Assembly (NCBI RefSeq): GCF_000384295.1
Contig: NZ_KB913037.1
Coordinates: 1,407,975-1,471,974, forward strand
Length of the DNA stretch: 64,000 nt
DNA from: Amycolatopsis balhimycina FH 1894
Lineage (GTDB): Bacteria > Actinomycetota > Actinomycetes > Mycobacteriales > Pseudonocardiaceae
Reading direction: 5' to 3'
In this document: positions 27,783 through 36,383 of the stretch, piece by piece
Position numbering within the stretch: the stretch's first letter is position 1
Layout: every line of letters starts with the position of its first letter
Translations under genes and position numbers: made by a program
Notes under the pieces: generated by a model
Told to the model about the DNA's origin: nothing
The model's input: only the letters and a program-made list of their open reading frames with translations
The model's database searches: none

Positions 27783-28655
27783 ATGGAGCAGTACGAACTC
27801 GACGCCGTCAAGGAGATCACGACGCGGCCGCCGCGCGACTACCGGACGCTGGCGGTGCGAGGCCTGACCCCGGTCATCGGCGCCGAGGTCACCGGGCTCG
27901 ACCTGACGCGGGAACTGACCGAGGAGCAGCTCACCGAGCTGAAGACGGCGTTCCTGGACCACCACGTGCTGGTGTTCCGCGACCAGGACATCTCGGTGGA
28001 GGACCACAAGCGCCTCGCCGCGAGCTTCGGCGAGCTGCGGCCGGTGAACCCGCCGCCCGAGCACGGCGACCCGTACATCCTCGAGGTCGCGACCGCGCCG
28101 GAGTCGGCCACCGTGTTCGGCAACGGCTGGCACGCCGACGGCACCGCCGACGCCGAGCCGTCACTGGGCTCGATGCTCCACATCACGCGGATGCCCGAAC
28201 CGGGCAGCGGCGGCGACACGCTCTTCGCGAACATGCACCTCGCGTACGACATGCTGTCGCCGAAGCTGAAGGAGCTGCTGGCCGGGCTGACCGCGATCCA
28301 CGACGGCGCGCACGCCTTCCGCGGCCACAAGATCCCGGAAGGCTACGAGCCGCCGGTCAGCGAACACCCGGTCGTGGTGCGGCACCCGGAAACCGACCGG
28401 CCGCTGCTGTTCGTCAACCCCGCCTACACCTCGCGCATCCCGCAGCTGTCGGCCGACGAAAGCCAGGCGGTACTCGACCTGCTGTTCTCGGTCGTGCCGA
28501 ACCGGCCGATGCTCGCGTGCCGCGTGCGGTGGGCGCCGAACACGCTGGTGTTCTGGGACAACCGCTGCGTCCAGCACCACGCGATCTACGACTACTACCC
28601 GCACACCCGCTTCGGCCACCGCGTCGCGATCAACGGCGGCCCGCTCAAAGGCTGA
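27783..28655 (+). CDS. TauD/clavaminate synthase-like Fe(II)/2-oxoglutarate dioxygenase
   Basis: Non-heme iron oxygenase of 290 aa. The facial triad is visible as His117-x-Asp119 (GWHADGT) and a distal His in VQHHAIYDY (265/266); the 2-oxoglutarate-binding Arg is just downstream (276 or 280, HTRFGHR). The N-terminal GAEVTGLDLTREL and HHVLVFRDQ are typical TauD-fold motifs. A strong ribosome site (AGGAGGAAAGG) precedes ATG 27783, 23 bases after the megasynthase stop, so it is in the same operon. A TauD-like enzyme is a hallmark of detoxin/rimosamide clusters, where it is linked to hydroxylation of the proline-derived ring. That substrate is inferred from context, not from the sequence. Confidence 0.9.
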   Translation: MEQYELDAVKEITTRPPRDYRTLAVRGLTPVIGAEVTGLDLTRELTEEQLTELKTAFLDHHVLVFRDQDISVEDHKRLAASFGELRPVNPPPEHGDPYILEVATAPESATVFGNGWHADGTADAEPSLGSMLHITRMPEPGSGGDTLFANMHLAYDMLSPKLKELLAGLTAIHDGAHAFRGHKIPEGYEPPVSEHPVVVRHPETDRPLLFVNPAYTSRIPQLSADESQAVLDLLFSVVPNRPMLACRVRWAPNTLVFWDNRCVQHHAIYDYYPHTRFGHRVAINGGPLKG

Positions 28656-28683
28656 CCCCGTCTTTCCCGAGGAGCACTGCACG

Positions 28684-29892
28684 ATGTCGTCCGAACCCGT
28701 GGTGGACGTCCGCGATCCGGCCGTCCTCGACGACCCGATGCGCGGCTACGACCGCATCCTCACCGCGTCACCGGTCTGCCGGGCCCGGCTGGCGAACGGC
28801 GAGGAGGGCTGGCTGGTCACCGGCAGCGCCGAGGTCCGCGCCGTGCTGTCGGATCTGGCCGTGCGCAACGATCCCACCGGCCTGCCGGGACCGGGCGCGC
28901 AGACGCAGGAAGCGGCGTTCCTCGCGCTGGGCACGCCGCCGGAGCACCTGCCTTACCTGCGGGCGAGCCTGCTCAGCCTCGACGGCGCCGAGCACACGCG
29001 ACTGCGTCGCAGCATCAGCCACGCCTTCGGCGCGACCCGGGTCGCCACGCTGCGCCCGCGGGTGCAGCAGATCGTCGACGAGCTGCTCGACGGGCTGAGC
29101 GGGACGGTGAACCTGCTCGACGAGTACGCGTACCCGCTGGCCATGGCGGTGGTCTGCGAACTGGTCGGGGTCCCGGAGACGGACTGGGCGGACTGGTACC
29201 GCTGGGGCAAGGTGCTGGTCGAGGGCGACCCGGCGCGGATCACGCCGACGCTCGGCGAGATGTTCGCCTACTGCCACGCCTTGGTGGACCGCCGCCGGGC
29301 CGAACCGCGGGACGACCTGCTCAGCGAGGTCGTCGCCCAGGACGACCTGACCGACGTCGACGCCGTGGCACTCGTGGTGTTCCTGGTGCTCGCCGGGCAC
29401 GAGACGATGGCGCACATGCTGTCCAACGCGGCGCTCGCGCTGATGCGCGACCCCGCCCAGCGGGAGCTGCTGCGCACGGAACCCGAGCTGTGGCCGGCCG
29501 CGGTGCGCGAGCTGGTCCGCACGGACGGCCCGGTCCAGCTGGCCCGCCTGCGCTACGCGGCGACCGACCTGGAGGTGGGCGGCGTCCGGATCAGCGCGGG
29601 CGACGCGGTCCAGGCGGTACTCGGCGCGGCCAACCGCGACCCGGCACAGTTCGCCCACCCGCACACGGCGGACGTCCGCTGGCAGGCCGAGCACGGCGGC
29701 CGGGAGGGCAGCGTGGGATTCGGCTGGGGGCCGCACTTCTGCCTCGGGGTCGCGTTGGCGAAGGTGGAGGCCGAGGTCGCGCTGCGGAGCTTGTTCGAGC
29801 GCTTTCCGGCGGTGGAGCCGGTGGGCGAGCCGGCGTGGGTGCCGCTCCCGCGCGCCCGGCACCGGGTCGCCTTGGAGGTACGGCTGCGCTGA
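28684..29892 (+). CDS. Cytochrome P450 (bacterial class I, CYP105/107-like)
   Basis: Soluble P450 of 402 aa. The heme-binding loop is FGWGPHFCLG with the thiolate Cys near 355; the I-helix oxygen-activation motif is LAGHETMAHM; the K-helix ExxR is ELVR. HTRLRRSISHAF is the C-helix heme-propionate motif. ATG 28684 has GAGGAG upstream and the gene is 28 bases after the dioxygenase, making it the last gene of the biosynthetic operon. It should hydroxylate the peptide or an acyl/amino-acid precursor. Detoxin-type clusters with an added P450 are known in Amycolatopsis. A palindrome begins at its stop codon. Confidence 0.92.
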   Translation: MSSEPVVDVRDPAVLDDPMRGYDRILTASPVCRARLANGEEGWLVTGSAEVRAVLSDLAVRNDPTGLPGPGAQTQEAAFLALGTPPEHLPYLRASLLSLDGAEHTRLRRSISHAFGATRVATLRPRVQQIVDELLDGLSGTVNLLDEYAYPLAMAVVCELVGVPETDWADWYRWGKVLVEGDPARITPTLGEMFAYCHALVDRRRAEPRDDLLSEVVAQDDLTDVDAVALVVFLVLAGHETMAHMLSNAALALMRDPAQRELLRTEPELWPAAVRELVRTDGPVQLARLRYAATDLEVGGVRISAGDAVQAVLGAANRDPAQFAHPHTADVRWQAEHGGREGSVGFGWGPHFCLGVALAKVEAEVALRSLFERFPAVEPVGEPAWVPLPRARHRVALEVRLR

Positions 29893-29948
29893 TTCCATGA
29901 GGGGCACCCGCATGGCGCTTACGTCCATGAGGGTGCCCCTCATGGAAT
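29892..29948. repeat. Palindrome family D between convergent genes, likely bidirectional terminator
   Basis: An 18-bp arm (ATTCCATGAGGGGCACCC), 21-base spacer and exact reverse complement. It begins at the last base of the P450 stop codon and ends one base before the stop of the minus-strand hydrolase, filling the whole intergenic space between two convergent genes. It fits a two-way terminator. Confidence 0.85.
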
Positions 29949-31406
29949 TCACTTCGCCTTGCCGGCGTAGAAGCCGACCGGCATCGTCACGTCCGCGCTC
30001 GACGCTCCGCACTCCAGCATCCACAACGCCGCCGCCGGGCCGAGTTCCCGGCCCAGCACCCCGAGCGCGTCCGGGTCCGGTGCCACCGCCCGTGCCTGCT
30101 CCACCCCGCGCGCGAACGCCTCCGGGTCCCAGCCGCCCGGGTCCGCGTCGCCCAGCGAGCGGGCGCCGGCGGTCAGCGCAGTCACCGGCAGCGGTTCCGC
30201 CACGTCCAGCAGGCCGTGGGTGCGTTCGCCGGTCAGCACTCCCATCCAGCGCGAGCTTTCCGGGGTGGGCCGGGGTCCCGTCCAGCGGGGCCGTCCGTCC
30301 ATGTCCGGCAGCTTCCCCGGGGCGCCGGACACCGCCCAGCGGCCGGCCCACTCGACCGCCAGGCCGGGCGCGCTGCGCGTGGCGGGGTTGTGGAACCGGG
30401 CCATGTCCCACCGGTTGCCCACCGCCACCGCGGCCAGGTCGCGGTGCGGCCAGACCCGCGCCTCCCACCAGAACCCCCACGGGAACGCCGCGGTGTGCCC
30501 CCACCACCAGTCCTCACCCAGCTCCGGGTCGGCCAGTTCGAGCGTCAGCCCGGAAAACGAGCGGACGCCGTGCGGGCTCGGACGCGCGACTCGCGGCGTC
30601 ACCATCGCCGCGAGCGAGTCCGGCCCGACCAGACCGCGGTCGCCCCGGGCGGTGCGCAGCAGGGATTGCAGCAGCCGCGCGAAATCCGCGGCGCTCGTGT
30701 ACATCCCGACCCCGGGGTAGGCCGCGGTGCGCAGAGGCGGGCTCGGCACGCACCAGTCGCCGAACGCCATGTACCCGGTGGCACCGCCGGTCCGGCCGGG
30801 GCCGATGCCCGTGTCCGCCATCCCGGTGGCGGCGAACACCTCCCGGTGGACGCGGGCACCGTACGGTTCGCCCGCCACGTGCTCGACGACTCCGCCCAGC
30901 ACCCCGACGCCGAAACTCGAGTACGAGTACGGCCCCGGAGCCGTCACCAGCGGCAGCCTCCCGCCGTACTCCACAGCGCGCCCGATCTCGTGCCGGCGCC
31001 GGACGTAGCCGAGGATCGGCTCGGCCGGCGCCGTGGGCGCCGTCGCGGTGACGATGTCGCTGTAGTAGCCGCCCTGGTGGGCGGCCAGCATGGCCGTGGT
31101 GACCGGCGCGGCGTCCGGGCCACGCAGTCCCGCGGGCAGCACCTGGTCGACCGGCGTCTCCAGGCCGACGACGCCCGCCTCGACCAGCTGCATGAAGGCC
31201 AGCCCCGTCACGGGTTTGGTGAGCGAGCCCGCCGGTGCGGGAGTCTCGGCGGTCATCGGCGTGCTCGCGGCCAGGTCCGCGAACCCGGTCGCGGCCGTCC
31301 GCAGCTCGTCGCTCGTCGCCACCGCGACGGCCACCCCGGGCGTGCCGGTGACGGCCGCCAGCCGGGGCAGGACGGTGCCGAGCGCCGCCATCACATCGTC
31401 GAGCAT
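29949..31406 (-). CDS. Serine hydrolase, class C beta-lactamase fold
   Basis: A 485-aa protein of the beta-lactamase/D-Ala-D-Ala carboxypeptidase/esterase family. The catalytic SxxK is Ser61-Leu-Thr-Lys64, the second motif YSS is at 162-164, and a KTG-equivalent HTA is in WWWGHTAAFPWGF. No signal peptide is seen, so it is probably cytoplasmic and more likely an esterase than a cell-wall enzyme. ATG 31406 has GAGGAGAAGG just upstream. It follows a nucleotidyltransferase gene by 33 bases on the same strand, so the two are likely co-transcribed. It converges on the biosynthetic operon; a role in acyl transfer or ester hydrolysis of the product is only a guess. Confidence 0.8.
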   Translation of the reverse strand: MLDDVMAALGTVLPRLAAVTGTPGVAVAVATSDELRTAATGFADLAASTPMTAETPAPAGSLTKPVTGLAFMQLVEAGVVGLETPVDQVLPAGLRGPDAAPVTTAMLAAHQGGYYSDIVTATAPTAPAEPILGYVRRRHEIGRAVEYGGRLPLVTAPGPYSYSSFGVGVLGGVVEHVAGEPYGARVHREVFAATGMADTGIGPGRTGGATGYMAFGDWCVPSPPLRTAAYPGVGMYTSAADFARLLQSLLRTARGDRGLVGPDSLAAMVTPRVARPSPHGVRSFSGLTLELADPELGEDWWWGHTAAFPWGFWWEARVWPHRDLAAVAVGNRWDMARFHNPATRSAPGLAVEWAGRWAVSGAPGKLPDMDGRPRWTGPRPTPESSRWMGVLTGERTHGLLDVAEPLPVTALTAGARSLGDADPGGWDPEAFARGVEQARAVAPDPDALGVLGRELGPAAALWMLECGASSADVTMPVGFYAGKAK

Positions 31407-31439
31407 CCTTCTCCTCGCTTGAGTCCACAAAGGACCTTT

Positions 31440-32135
31440 TCAGCCTTCGGCGGTGTTGTAGTTGACGATCCGGTCCACCATGACGGCGACCGCGCCGGCC
31501 AGCGGGCTGTCCGCGTCCTTGACCACCACGTCGGGCAGCCGGTGCGCCTCTTCCTCGGCGACCGCCACCATGCCCCAGAGCGCGTCGAACCCCGCGGGAT
31601 CCGCCGGCTTCTCCGCGGCCGCTTTGACCAGCACGTCACCGCTCCCGTCGACGACGGTCAGCGCGCCCATCTGCCGCAGCACCGCGGGATCCGGCTCCTC
31701 GGTGGCGACCACCGCCCACCCTGCGACCTCCGTGTGCCGCAAGGCGGCGTGCAGGCTGCCGACGTCGCTGACAACGATGTCAGGCAATACGAGAGCCACC
31801 GGTCCCCGCGTCATCGGCAGGGCGGACCGGATCGCTCCGTCGAGCCCCGGCTCGGCCGAGTCGTCCTGGTAGACGAAGACCAGCTGGAAAGTCCCGGCGT
31901 AACGCGCCAGATACTTCACCGTATCCAGCTTGTGCGTCCCGAACACGACGACCACGCGCACGGTGAGTCCACTTCGCACCAGTTCGACCACGGTTTCCAG
32001 GCTGCGGTCCAGGACGGTGACCCCGGGAGCCAGGCAATGCAGCTCCTTCGCGTACGGCGCGCCGAAGCGCGTTCCCGATCCGGCGCAGGGCAAGATGATC
32101 GAAACATCAGGGACGGGTACGGACGAAACAGGCAT
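31440..32135 (-). CDS. Nucleotidyltransferase-like protein (NTP_transferase fold)
   Basis: A 231-aa cytoplasmic protein with the Rossmann-like nucleotidyltransferase fold. The NTP-binding loop is ILPCAGSGTRFG, followed by a Lys in YAKEL, and a metal-binding Asp is in ALVLPDIVVSD. The length is that of a bare catalytic domain, shorter than full-size glucose-1-phosphate thymidylyltransferases. ATG 32135 follows GAGGG. It is divergent from the glycosyltransferase 151 bases away, suggesting it could supply an activated sugar to it. The nucleotide and sugar cannot be read from the sequence. Confidence 0.75.
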   Translation of the reverse strand: MPVSSVPVPDVSIILPCAGSGTRFGAPYAKELHCLAPGVTVLDRSLETVVELVRSGLTVRVVVVFGTHKLDTVKYLARYAGTFQLVFVYQDDSAEPGLDGAIRSALPMTRGPVALVLPDIVVSDVGSLHAALRHTEVAGWAVVATEEPDPAVLRQMGALTVVDGSGDVLVKAAAEKPADPAGFDALWGMVAVAEEEAHRLPDVVVKDADSPLAGAVAVMVDRIVNYNTAEG

Positions 32136-32286
32136 CGAGTGGCCCTCAAGTTCTGTTGACGGTCAGGAGCCGTTGTCCGTCTCGACAGTAGTCAACGAAG
32201 GCGGTTCCGCGCGAGGGGAAAGCGCGCTCACCCGGGCATCGTAGACTGCGGCCACGTCGCCGAAGAGAAAGCGAAGAGGACACACG

Positions 32287-33480
32287 ATGCGGGTGCTGCT
32301 TTCCACATACGGGACGCGTGGCGACGTCGAACCGCTGGTGGCACTGGCGGTGCAGCTACGGGCACTCGGCGCCGAAGTGCGGATGTGCACCCCGCCGGAC
32401 GAGGAGTTCACGGAACGGCTGGCCTGTCTCGGGATCGGCTCGGTGCCGGTCGGGCCGCCGGTGCGGACGCTGATGCGCGCGACGGCTCCGCCGACGGCGG
32501 CGGAACTGACCCGGTACCGGACCGAGCTGCTCGAGACGCAGTTCGACGTTTTCCCTTCCGCGGCCGACGGATGCGACGTGCTGGTGGCGGCCGGCCTGGC
32601 GCAGGTCGCCGCGCGGTCCGTGGCCGAAGCCGCGGGCATCCCCTACGTCTACGTGACCTATGCGGCGGTCAACCTGCCGTCGCCGCACCACGCGCCGCCC
32701 CCGCGGCCGGGCTGGCCCGAGCCGGAAGGGGCGGCCAACCCGACGCGGTGGGAGCTGGACGCCGACCGGGTGAACGCGCAGTTCCGCGAGCCGCTCAACG
32801 GCCACCGGGCCGCACTCGGCCTGCCCCCGGTCGGCAACGTCCGCGACCACGTCCACTCCGAGCGGCCGTGGCTGGCGGCCGACCCGGTTCTGGGGCCGTG
32901 GCCGGAAACCCCGGGCCTCGAAGTGGTCCAGACAGGTGCGTGGACCCAGGTGGACGAACGTCCGCTGCCGGCCGAGCTGGAGGCGTTCCTGGACGCGGGC
33001 CCGCCGCCGGTCTACGTGGGCTTCGGCAGCATCACCCCGGCACCGGACATCGCCCGCTGGTCCGTCGAAGTGAGCCGCGCCCAGGGTCACCGCGTGCTCG
33101 TCTCCCGCGGCTGGGCCGACCTGGCCGTGGCCGACTGCTTCGCCGTCGGCGACGTCAACCACCAGCGCCTGTTCGGAAGGCTGGCCGCGGTGGTCCACCA
33201 CGGCGGCGCGGGCACGACGCAGACGGCCGCCCGGGCGGGCGTGCCGCAGGTGGTGGTCCCCATCCGCTTGGCGGACAACCCGTACTGGGCGGGCCAGGTG
33301 GCCGCCCGCAAGGTCGGCGCGGCCCTCGACGGCCCGACGGCGACGGTCGATTCCCTGACCGCGGCGTTCGAAACGGCACTGGCCCCGGAAACCCGGGCGC
33401 GGGCGAAGGCGCTGGGCGCCGAAATCCGCACCGACGGGGCGAAAACGGCCGCCCGCCTGCTGCTCGACGGTTTCGGGTAA
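32287..33480 (+). CDS. GT1-family glycosyltransferase (glycopeptide GtfE/erythromycin type)
   Basis: GT-B enzyme of 397 aa that moves a sugar from an NDP-sugar to a small-molecule acceptor in the cytoplasm. The N-terminus MRVLLSTYGTRGDVEPLVAL is the standard opening of antibiotic GT1 enzymes such as those of vancomycin producers. The C-terminal donor site has VYVGFGS and the motif VHHGGAGTTQTAARAGVPQV followed by DNPYWAGQVA. AGAGGA precedes ATG 32287. It lies 2.4 kb past the P450 gene. Known detoxins are not glycosylated, so either it decorates this product, inactivates a foreign macrolide-like drug, or is unrelated. Confidence 0.88.
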   Translation: MRVLLSTYGTRGDVEPLVALAVQLRALGAEVRMCTPPDEEFTERLACLGIGSVPVGPPVRTLMRATAPPTAAELTRYRTELLETQFDVFPSAADGCDVLVAAGLAQVAARSVAEAAGIPYVYVTYAAVNLPSPHHAPPPRPGWPEPEGAANPTRWELDADRVNAQFREPLNGHRAALGLPPVGNVRDHVHSERPWLAADPVLGPWPETPGLEVVQTGAWTQVDERPLPAELEAFLDAGPPPVYVGFGSITPAPDIARWSVEVSRAQGHRVLVSRGWADLAVADCFAVGDVNHQRLFGRLAAVVHHGGAGTTQTAARAGVPQVVVPIRLADNPYWAGQVAARKVGAALDGPTATVDSLTAAFETALAPETRARAKALGAEIRTDGAKTAARLLLDGFG

Positions 33481-33553
33481 GAGGCACCGTCGCTCGAGCC
33501 GGCGGCATAGCCGGTCTTAGCTGTCGAGCCTCCCGTTCGTGCGGGCCGAGCCG

Positions 33554-34732
33554 TCAGCGGACCGCCGCCTGGATCCGAGCTGCGTTCGCCTGTGCACCCG
33601 GCAGGTCCGGGGTGCAGAACTCCGTCACCATCACCAGGACCCGGCCGGAGTCCGCGGCGGGGGAAGCCGTCAAGTCCGGGCTGGACGCGACCGTGATCCG
33701 GCGGGTGCCGGTCTCGTCGCTCATGCTCCACGTGTTGTAGCCCGGCACGTCCCCGGCGTGCCCCCAGACCTCGGGCGCGCCGGGACCGCAGGGCCCGACC
33801 AGGGAGATCCGCATCAGCCCCAGCCCATAGCCGATCCGCCCCTCCGTGCCGGGCCACGGGACCGTGGTCTTCATCTGCGCCAGCAGGCCGGCCGGCAGCA
33901 GCTCGCCGCCGAGCAGCGCATGGAAGAAGCGGTTCAGGTCGGAAGCGCTCGAAATGATGTTGCCGGCGCCGATGTAGCGGCTGAGGTTGTACGCGGTGAC
34001 GTCGGTCGGCCCGTGCGGGGCCGGGTAGAGCTGCTCGTAGCCGTGCATGGCCGCGTCCGGCACCAGCGGGAAGTCCCGCGGCAGGAAGGTGTCGGCCAGG
34101 TGCAGCGGGCCGGTGATCCAGTCGGCCAGGACCTGCTCGAACCGCCGCCCGGTGAGCTTTTCGACCAGCAGCGCCAGCACGTTGTAGCCGGTGTTGGAGT
34201 ACGACCAGCTCGTGCCCGGCGGGAACAGCAGCGGCTGCACGGTGCTGTCGTGGATCGCCTCGACCTCGCCGAAGTGCACGAAGCGTTCGGTGTCCACCTC
34301 CGGCAGAGTCGTCCACGTGTACTGCGGGGCGAGGTCCCGGGGCAGGCCACTGGTGTGCTGCAGCAGCTGCCGGACGGTGATCGGTTCCGGGTAGGGCAGC
34401 AAACCGGGCAGGTACTCCGAGATCGGGTCGTCGAGCCCCAGCCTGCCCTTCGCGGCGAGCTTCAGCACGAGCGTCGCGGTGAACGTCTTGGACACGCTGC
34501 CGACGCGGAACCGCCCGCCGGTGTCGGGCTTCGCCCCGGTGACGATGTCGCCGACCCCGGCGCGTCCCCGCCACCGGCCGGCCGGATCCGCCGCGATCGC
34601 GACCATTCCCACGTTTCCGGCCAGCACGGCCGAATCCAGTGCGGCCTGGCGTGGGTCCGGTTCCGCGGCGGCGGTACCGGTGCCGGCGAGCAGGAGCACC
34701 GCGCATGCGGTGGAGACGACCAGTCGACGCAT
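33554..34732 (-). CDS. Secreted serine hydrolase (D-Ala-D-Ala carboxypeptidase/beta-lactamase family)
   Basis: Predicted extracellular enzyme of 392 aa. A signal peptide covers residues 1-23 (AGTGTAAA). The active-site motifs are Ser79-Val-Ser-Lys82, Tyr178-Ser-Asn180 and a KTG-equivalent HAG (VWGHAGDVPGYN), the set found in Streptomyces DD-peptidases and class C-like esterases. LLQHTSGLPRD is the usual loop before the YSN motif. ATG 34732 is preceded by GGGGGAAATC. It converges on the glycosyltransferase gene. Role: peptidoglycan remodelling or hydrolysis of D-Ala-containing peptides; beta-lactamase activity cannot be predicted. Confidence 0.87.
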   Translation of the reverse strand: MRRLVVSTACAVLLLAGTGTAAAEPDPRQAALDSAVLAGNVGMVAIAADPAGRWRGRAGVGDIVTGAKPDTGGRFRVGSVSKTFTATLVLKLAAKGRLGLDDPISEYLPGLLPYPEPITVRQLLQHTSGLPRDLAPQYTWTTLPEVDTERFVHFGEVEAIHDSTVQPLLFPPGTSWSYSNTGYNVLALLVEKLTGRRFEQVLADWITGPLHLADTFLPRDFPLVPDAAMHGYEQLYPAPHGPTDVTAYNLSRYIGAGNIISSASDLNRFFHALLGGELLPAGLLAQMKTTVPWPGTEGRIGYGLGLMRISLVGPCGPGAPEVWGHAGDVPGYNTWSMSDETGTRRITVASSPDLTASPAADSGRVLVMVTEFCTPDLPGAQANAARIQAAVR

Positions 34733-34796
34733 GATTTCCCCCGGAGTGTGCGGTCCCTTACGACGGTAGCGCAGTCCGGCCGGGCGCCGCAGGGTT

Positions 34797-35447
34797 TCAG
34801 TCGTCGAGGATCAGGCCGAGCACCTGGGCGAGCGCCGGGGCCAGCTGCAGCAGCTGGACGTCGGTGATCCGCACTCCCGCCAGGGAATCGTAGCCGCTCT
34901 GGATGCCGATCTCCGACGCTCCGCGCAAATCGACGTTCTCGGCCTTCATTCCGTCGACGTGCAGCGAAGAAATCCGGGAACCGGGGAAGCTGACGTCGGT
35001 CAGCACCGCGTCCGCGAAATCGACGTCCTGCATGACGCAGTTGGTGAAGGTGACGTCGCGGAGCTCGGCATTCCGCAGGTTGGTTCCGACCAGTTTGCAG
35101 CCGAAGAAGCCGACCCGGTTGAGCTTCGAGTCGAACAGGGCGGTGCCGCCGAGGACCGTCCGCCCGAACTCGGCGTCGAGCCAGCTCGTCTCGGCGAAGT
35201 CGGCGCCGTTCAGCCGGCAGTTGTCGATCCACACGTCGTTGAACCGGCTTCGCCGCAGGTAGGTGTCGTCGAAGTCGACGCCGGTGAACGCGGACTCCAG
35301 GAAGCGCAAGTTGCCGGCGTGGACGCCCTCGAACGAAAGGTCCTGGAACAAGGCGGTGTCGAACCGGTCCCCCTCCTCGGGGGCGGACTCCTCCGCTTCC
35401 AGGTGGGCGAAGTAGGGCAGGTCGTCGATGCTGCGGAATTCGGGCAC
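34797..35447 (-). CDS. Pentapeptide-repeat protein
   Basis: A 216-aa protein built from A(D/N)LxF-type five-residue repeats over about residues 30-175 (for example FTGVDF, LNGADF, LVGTNL, MQDVDF, LTDVSF, AENVDL), which fold as a right-handed quadrilateral beta-helix. An acidic N-terminus and an unrelated hydrophobic C-terminal segment (QLLQLAPALAQVLGLI) cap the helix. GTG 35447 has GAGGTGA upstream. Some relatives mimic DNA and protect gyrase (Qnr, MfpA); most have no known role. It is 64 bases downstream of the secreted hydrolase on the same strand. There is no direct evidence for resistance. Confidence 0.85.
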   Translation of the reverse strand: MPEFRSIDDLPYFAHLEAEESAPEEGDRFDTALFQDLSFEGVHAGNLRFLESAFTGVDFDDTYLRRSRFNDVWIDNCRLNGADFAETSWLDAEFGRTVLGGTALFDSKLNRVGFFGCKLVGTNLRNAELRDVTFTNCVMQDVDFADAVLTDVSFPGSRISSLHVDGMKAENVDLRGASEIGIQSGYDSLAGVRITDVQLLQLAPALAQVLGLILDD

Positions 35448-35620
35448 TGCTCACCTCAAGTCGCTGAACGCACGTCCTGGAGCTTATCCGGTACCGCGGG
35501 ACAGCCGGGTGAGCAGCACCCGATGCGGTCACCGGGCATCGACGGCTCCGGACCGCCGGCTCGAGGGTCTGCGCGCACCACCGCGTAGTGCCGTGTCCTC
35601 CGCCCGGCCCGGACGATTTC

Positions 35621-35679
35621 AAGTCCGTGAATGGCACATTGAGGGACGTAGAGTCCCTCAATGTGCCATCCACGGACTT
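35621..35679. repeat. 27-bp palindrome, family A (copy 2)
   Basis: Same core as the element at 5609 (GTGAATGGCACATTGAGG) with a 5-base loop GTAGA and a single mismatch between arms. The outermost bases differ from copy 1 but remain complementary to each other (AAGTCC/GGACTT against AAAGCC/GGCTTT), so the arms co-vary. It ends 14 bases before the stop of the minus-strand TIGR03943 gene. Confidence 0.9.
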
Positions 35680-35693
35680 GGACCTGAGGGGCG

Positions 35694-36383
35694 CTAACCG
35701 AGGCTTTCGTAGGGGTCGGCCGGTGGCGGGACGGGCCGGGCCTGCCCGACGGCGACGAACGGGATGGTGCCGCCGTTGACCGGGTCCTTGGCCTGCTCGC
35801 CGGTGTAGGTGCCGGTGATCTCGAGCCACGAGTCCGGTTGCAGCACCGGCGGGACCGCTCCGGCGAGGCCGACCTTCACGGGCTGGGCGTCCGCGGCACA
35901 GCAGTTGAGGAGCATCCGGACCAGGTAGGGGACGCCGGCCTGGTCGAAGGCCACGAAGCCGGTGAGCGTGACGGTCCGCCCGGCCAGCGACCGGCCGTGG
36001 TCGTAGACCGCGCGGTCCGCGTAGCCGATCACCGTCAGGCGGACGGGGTTGCCGTCCGGGAGCGGGGCGACGATCCGCGGCGCGGTCACAGCCGTGCCGG
36101 CGCGCATCGCGCTGTAGGACCCCAGCGCCGGTGGCGCGGCGAGGATCAGCGCGAACACCGGCAGGACCAGCAGCCACGAGACCCGGGGCGCCGGATGCCC
36201 CGCCGGGCGGCGGCGCGCGTACCAGACGGTCGCGATGGCCGCGATCACCAGCACCACGCCCGCCGCCAGCACCAGCGGGCGCAGCCCGGCCTTGACGTAC
36301 CGCAGGTACAGCCCGGTCACGCCGGCGTGGAGCAGGACGCCACCGACGAGGAACAGCAGGATCGCCTGCACAGTCCGGTTCAC
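35694..36383 (-). CDS. TIGR03943 family membrane protein (YcgQ-like)
   Basis: Partner subunit of a putative two-component permease, 229 aa. Two N-terminal helices (about 5-25 and 35-52), a third helix near 75, then an extracytoplasmic domain with the conserved LLNCCAAD Cys pair and VTLTGFVAFDQ strands. GTG 36383 overlaps the permease stop (GTGA), so both are translated together; the frame reading on to 37433 is a shadow of the permease. In Bacillus the YcgQ/YcgR pair belongs to the zinc-limitation response, so a metal-linked role is possible, but there is no Zur box or CobW-type gene here. Confidence 0.82.
   Translation of the reverse strand: MNRTVQAILLFLVGGVLLHAGVTGLYLRYVKAGLRPLVLAAGVVLVIAAIATVWYARRRPAGHPAPRVSWLLVLPVFALILAAPPALGSYSAMRAGTAVTAPRIVAPLPDGNPVRLTVIGYADRAVYDHGRSLAGRTVTLTGFVAFDQAGVPYLVRMLLNCCAADAQPVKVGLAGAVPPVLQPDSWLEITGTYTGEQAKDPVNGGTIPFVAVGQARPVPPPADPYESLG

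Noticed and set aside
28768..30507. Minus-strand frame spanning the P450 gene and the 29892 palindrome
   Set aside because: It would translate through a palindrome and antisense to a P450 with all motifs intact.
34797..35447. Pentapeptide-repeat protein as a quinolone-resistance (Qnr/MfpA) gene
   Set aside because: The repeat fold alone does not predict gyrase protection, and no supporting context is seen.
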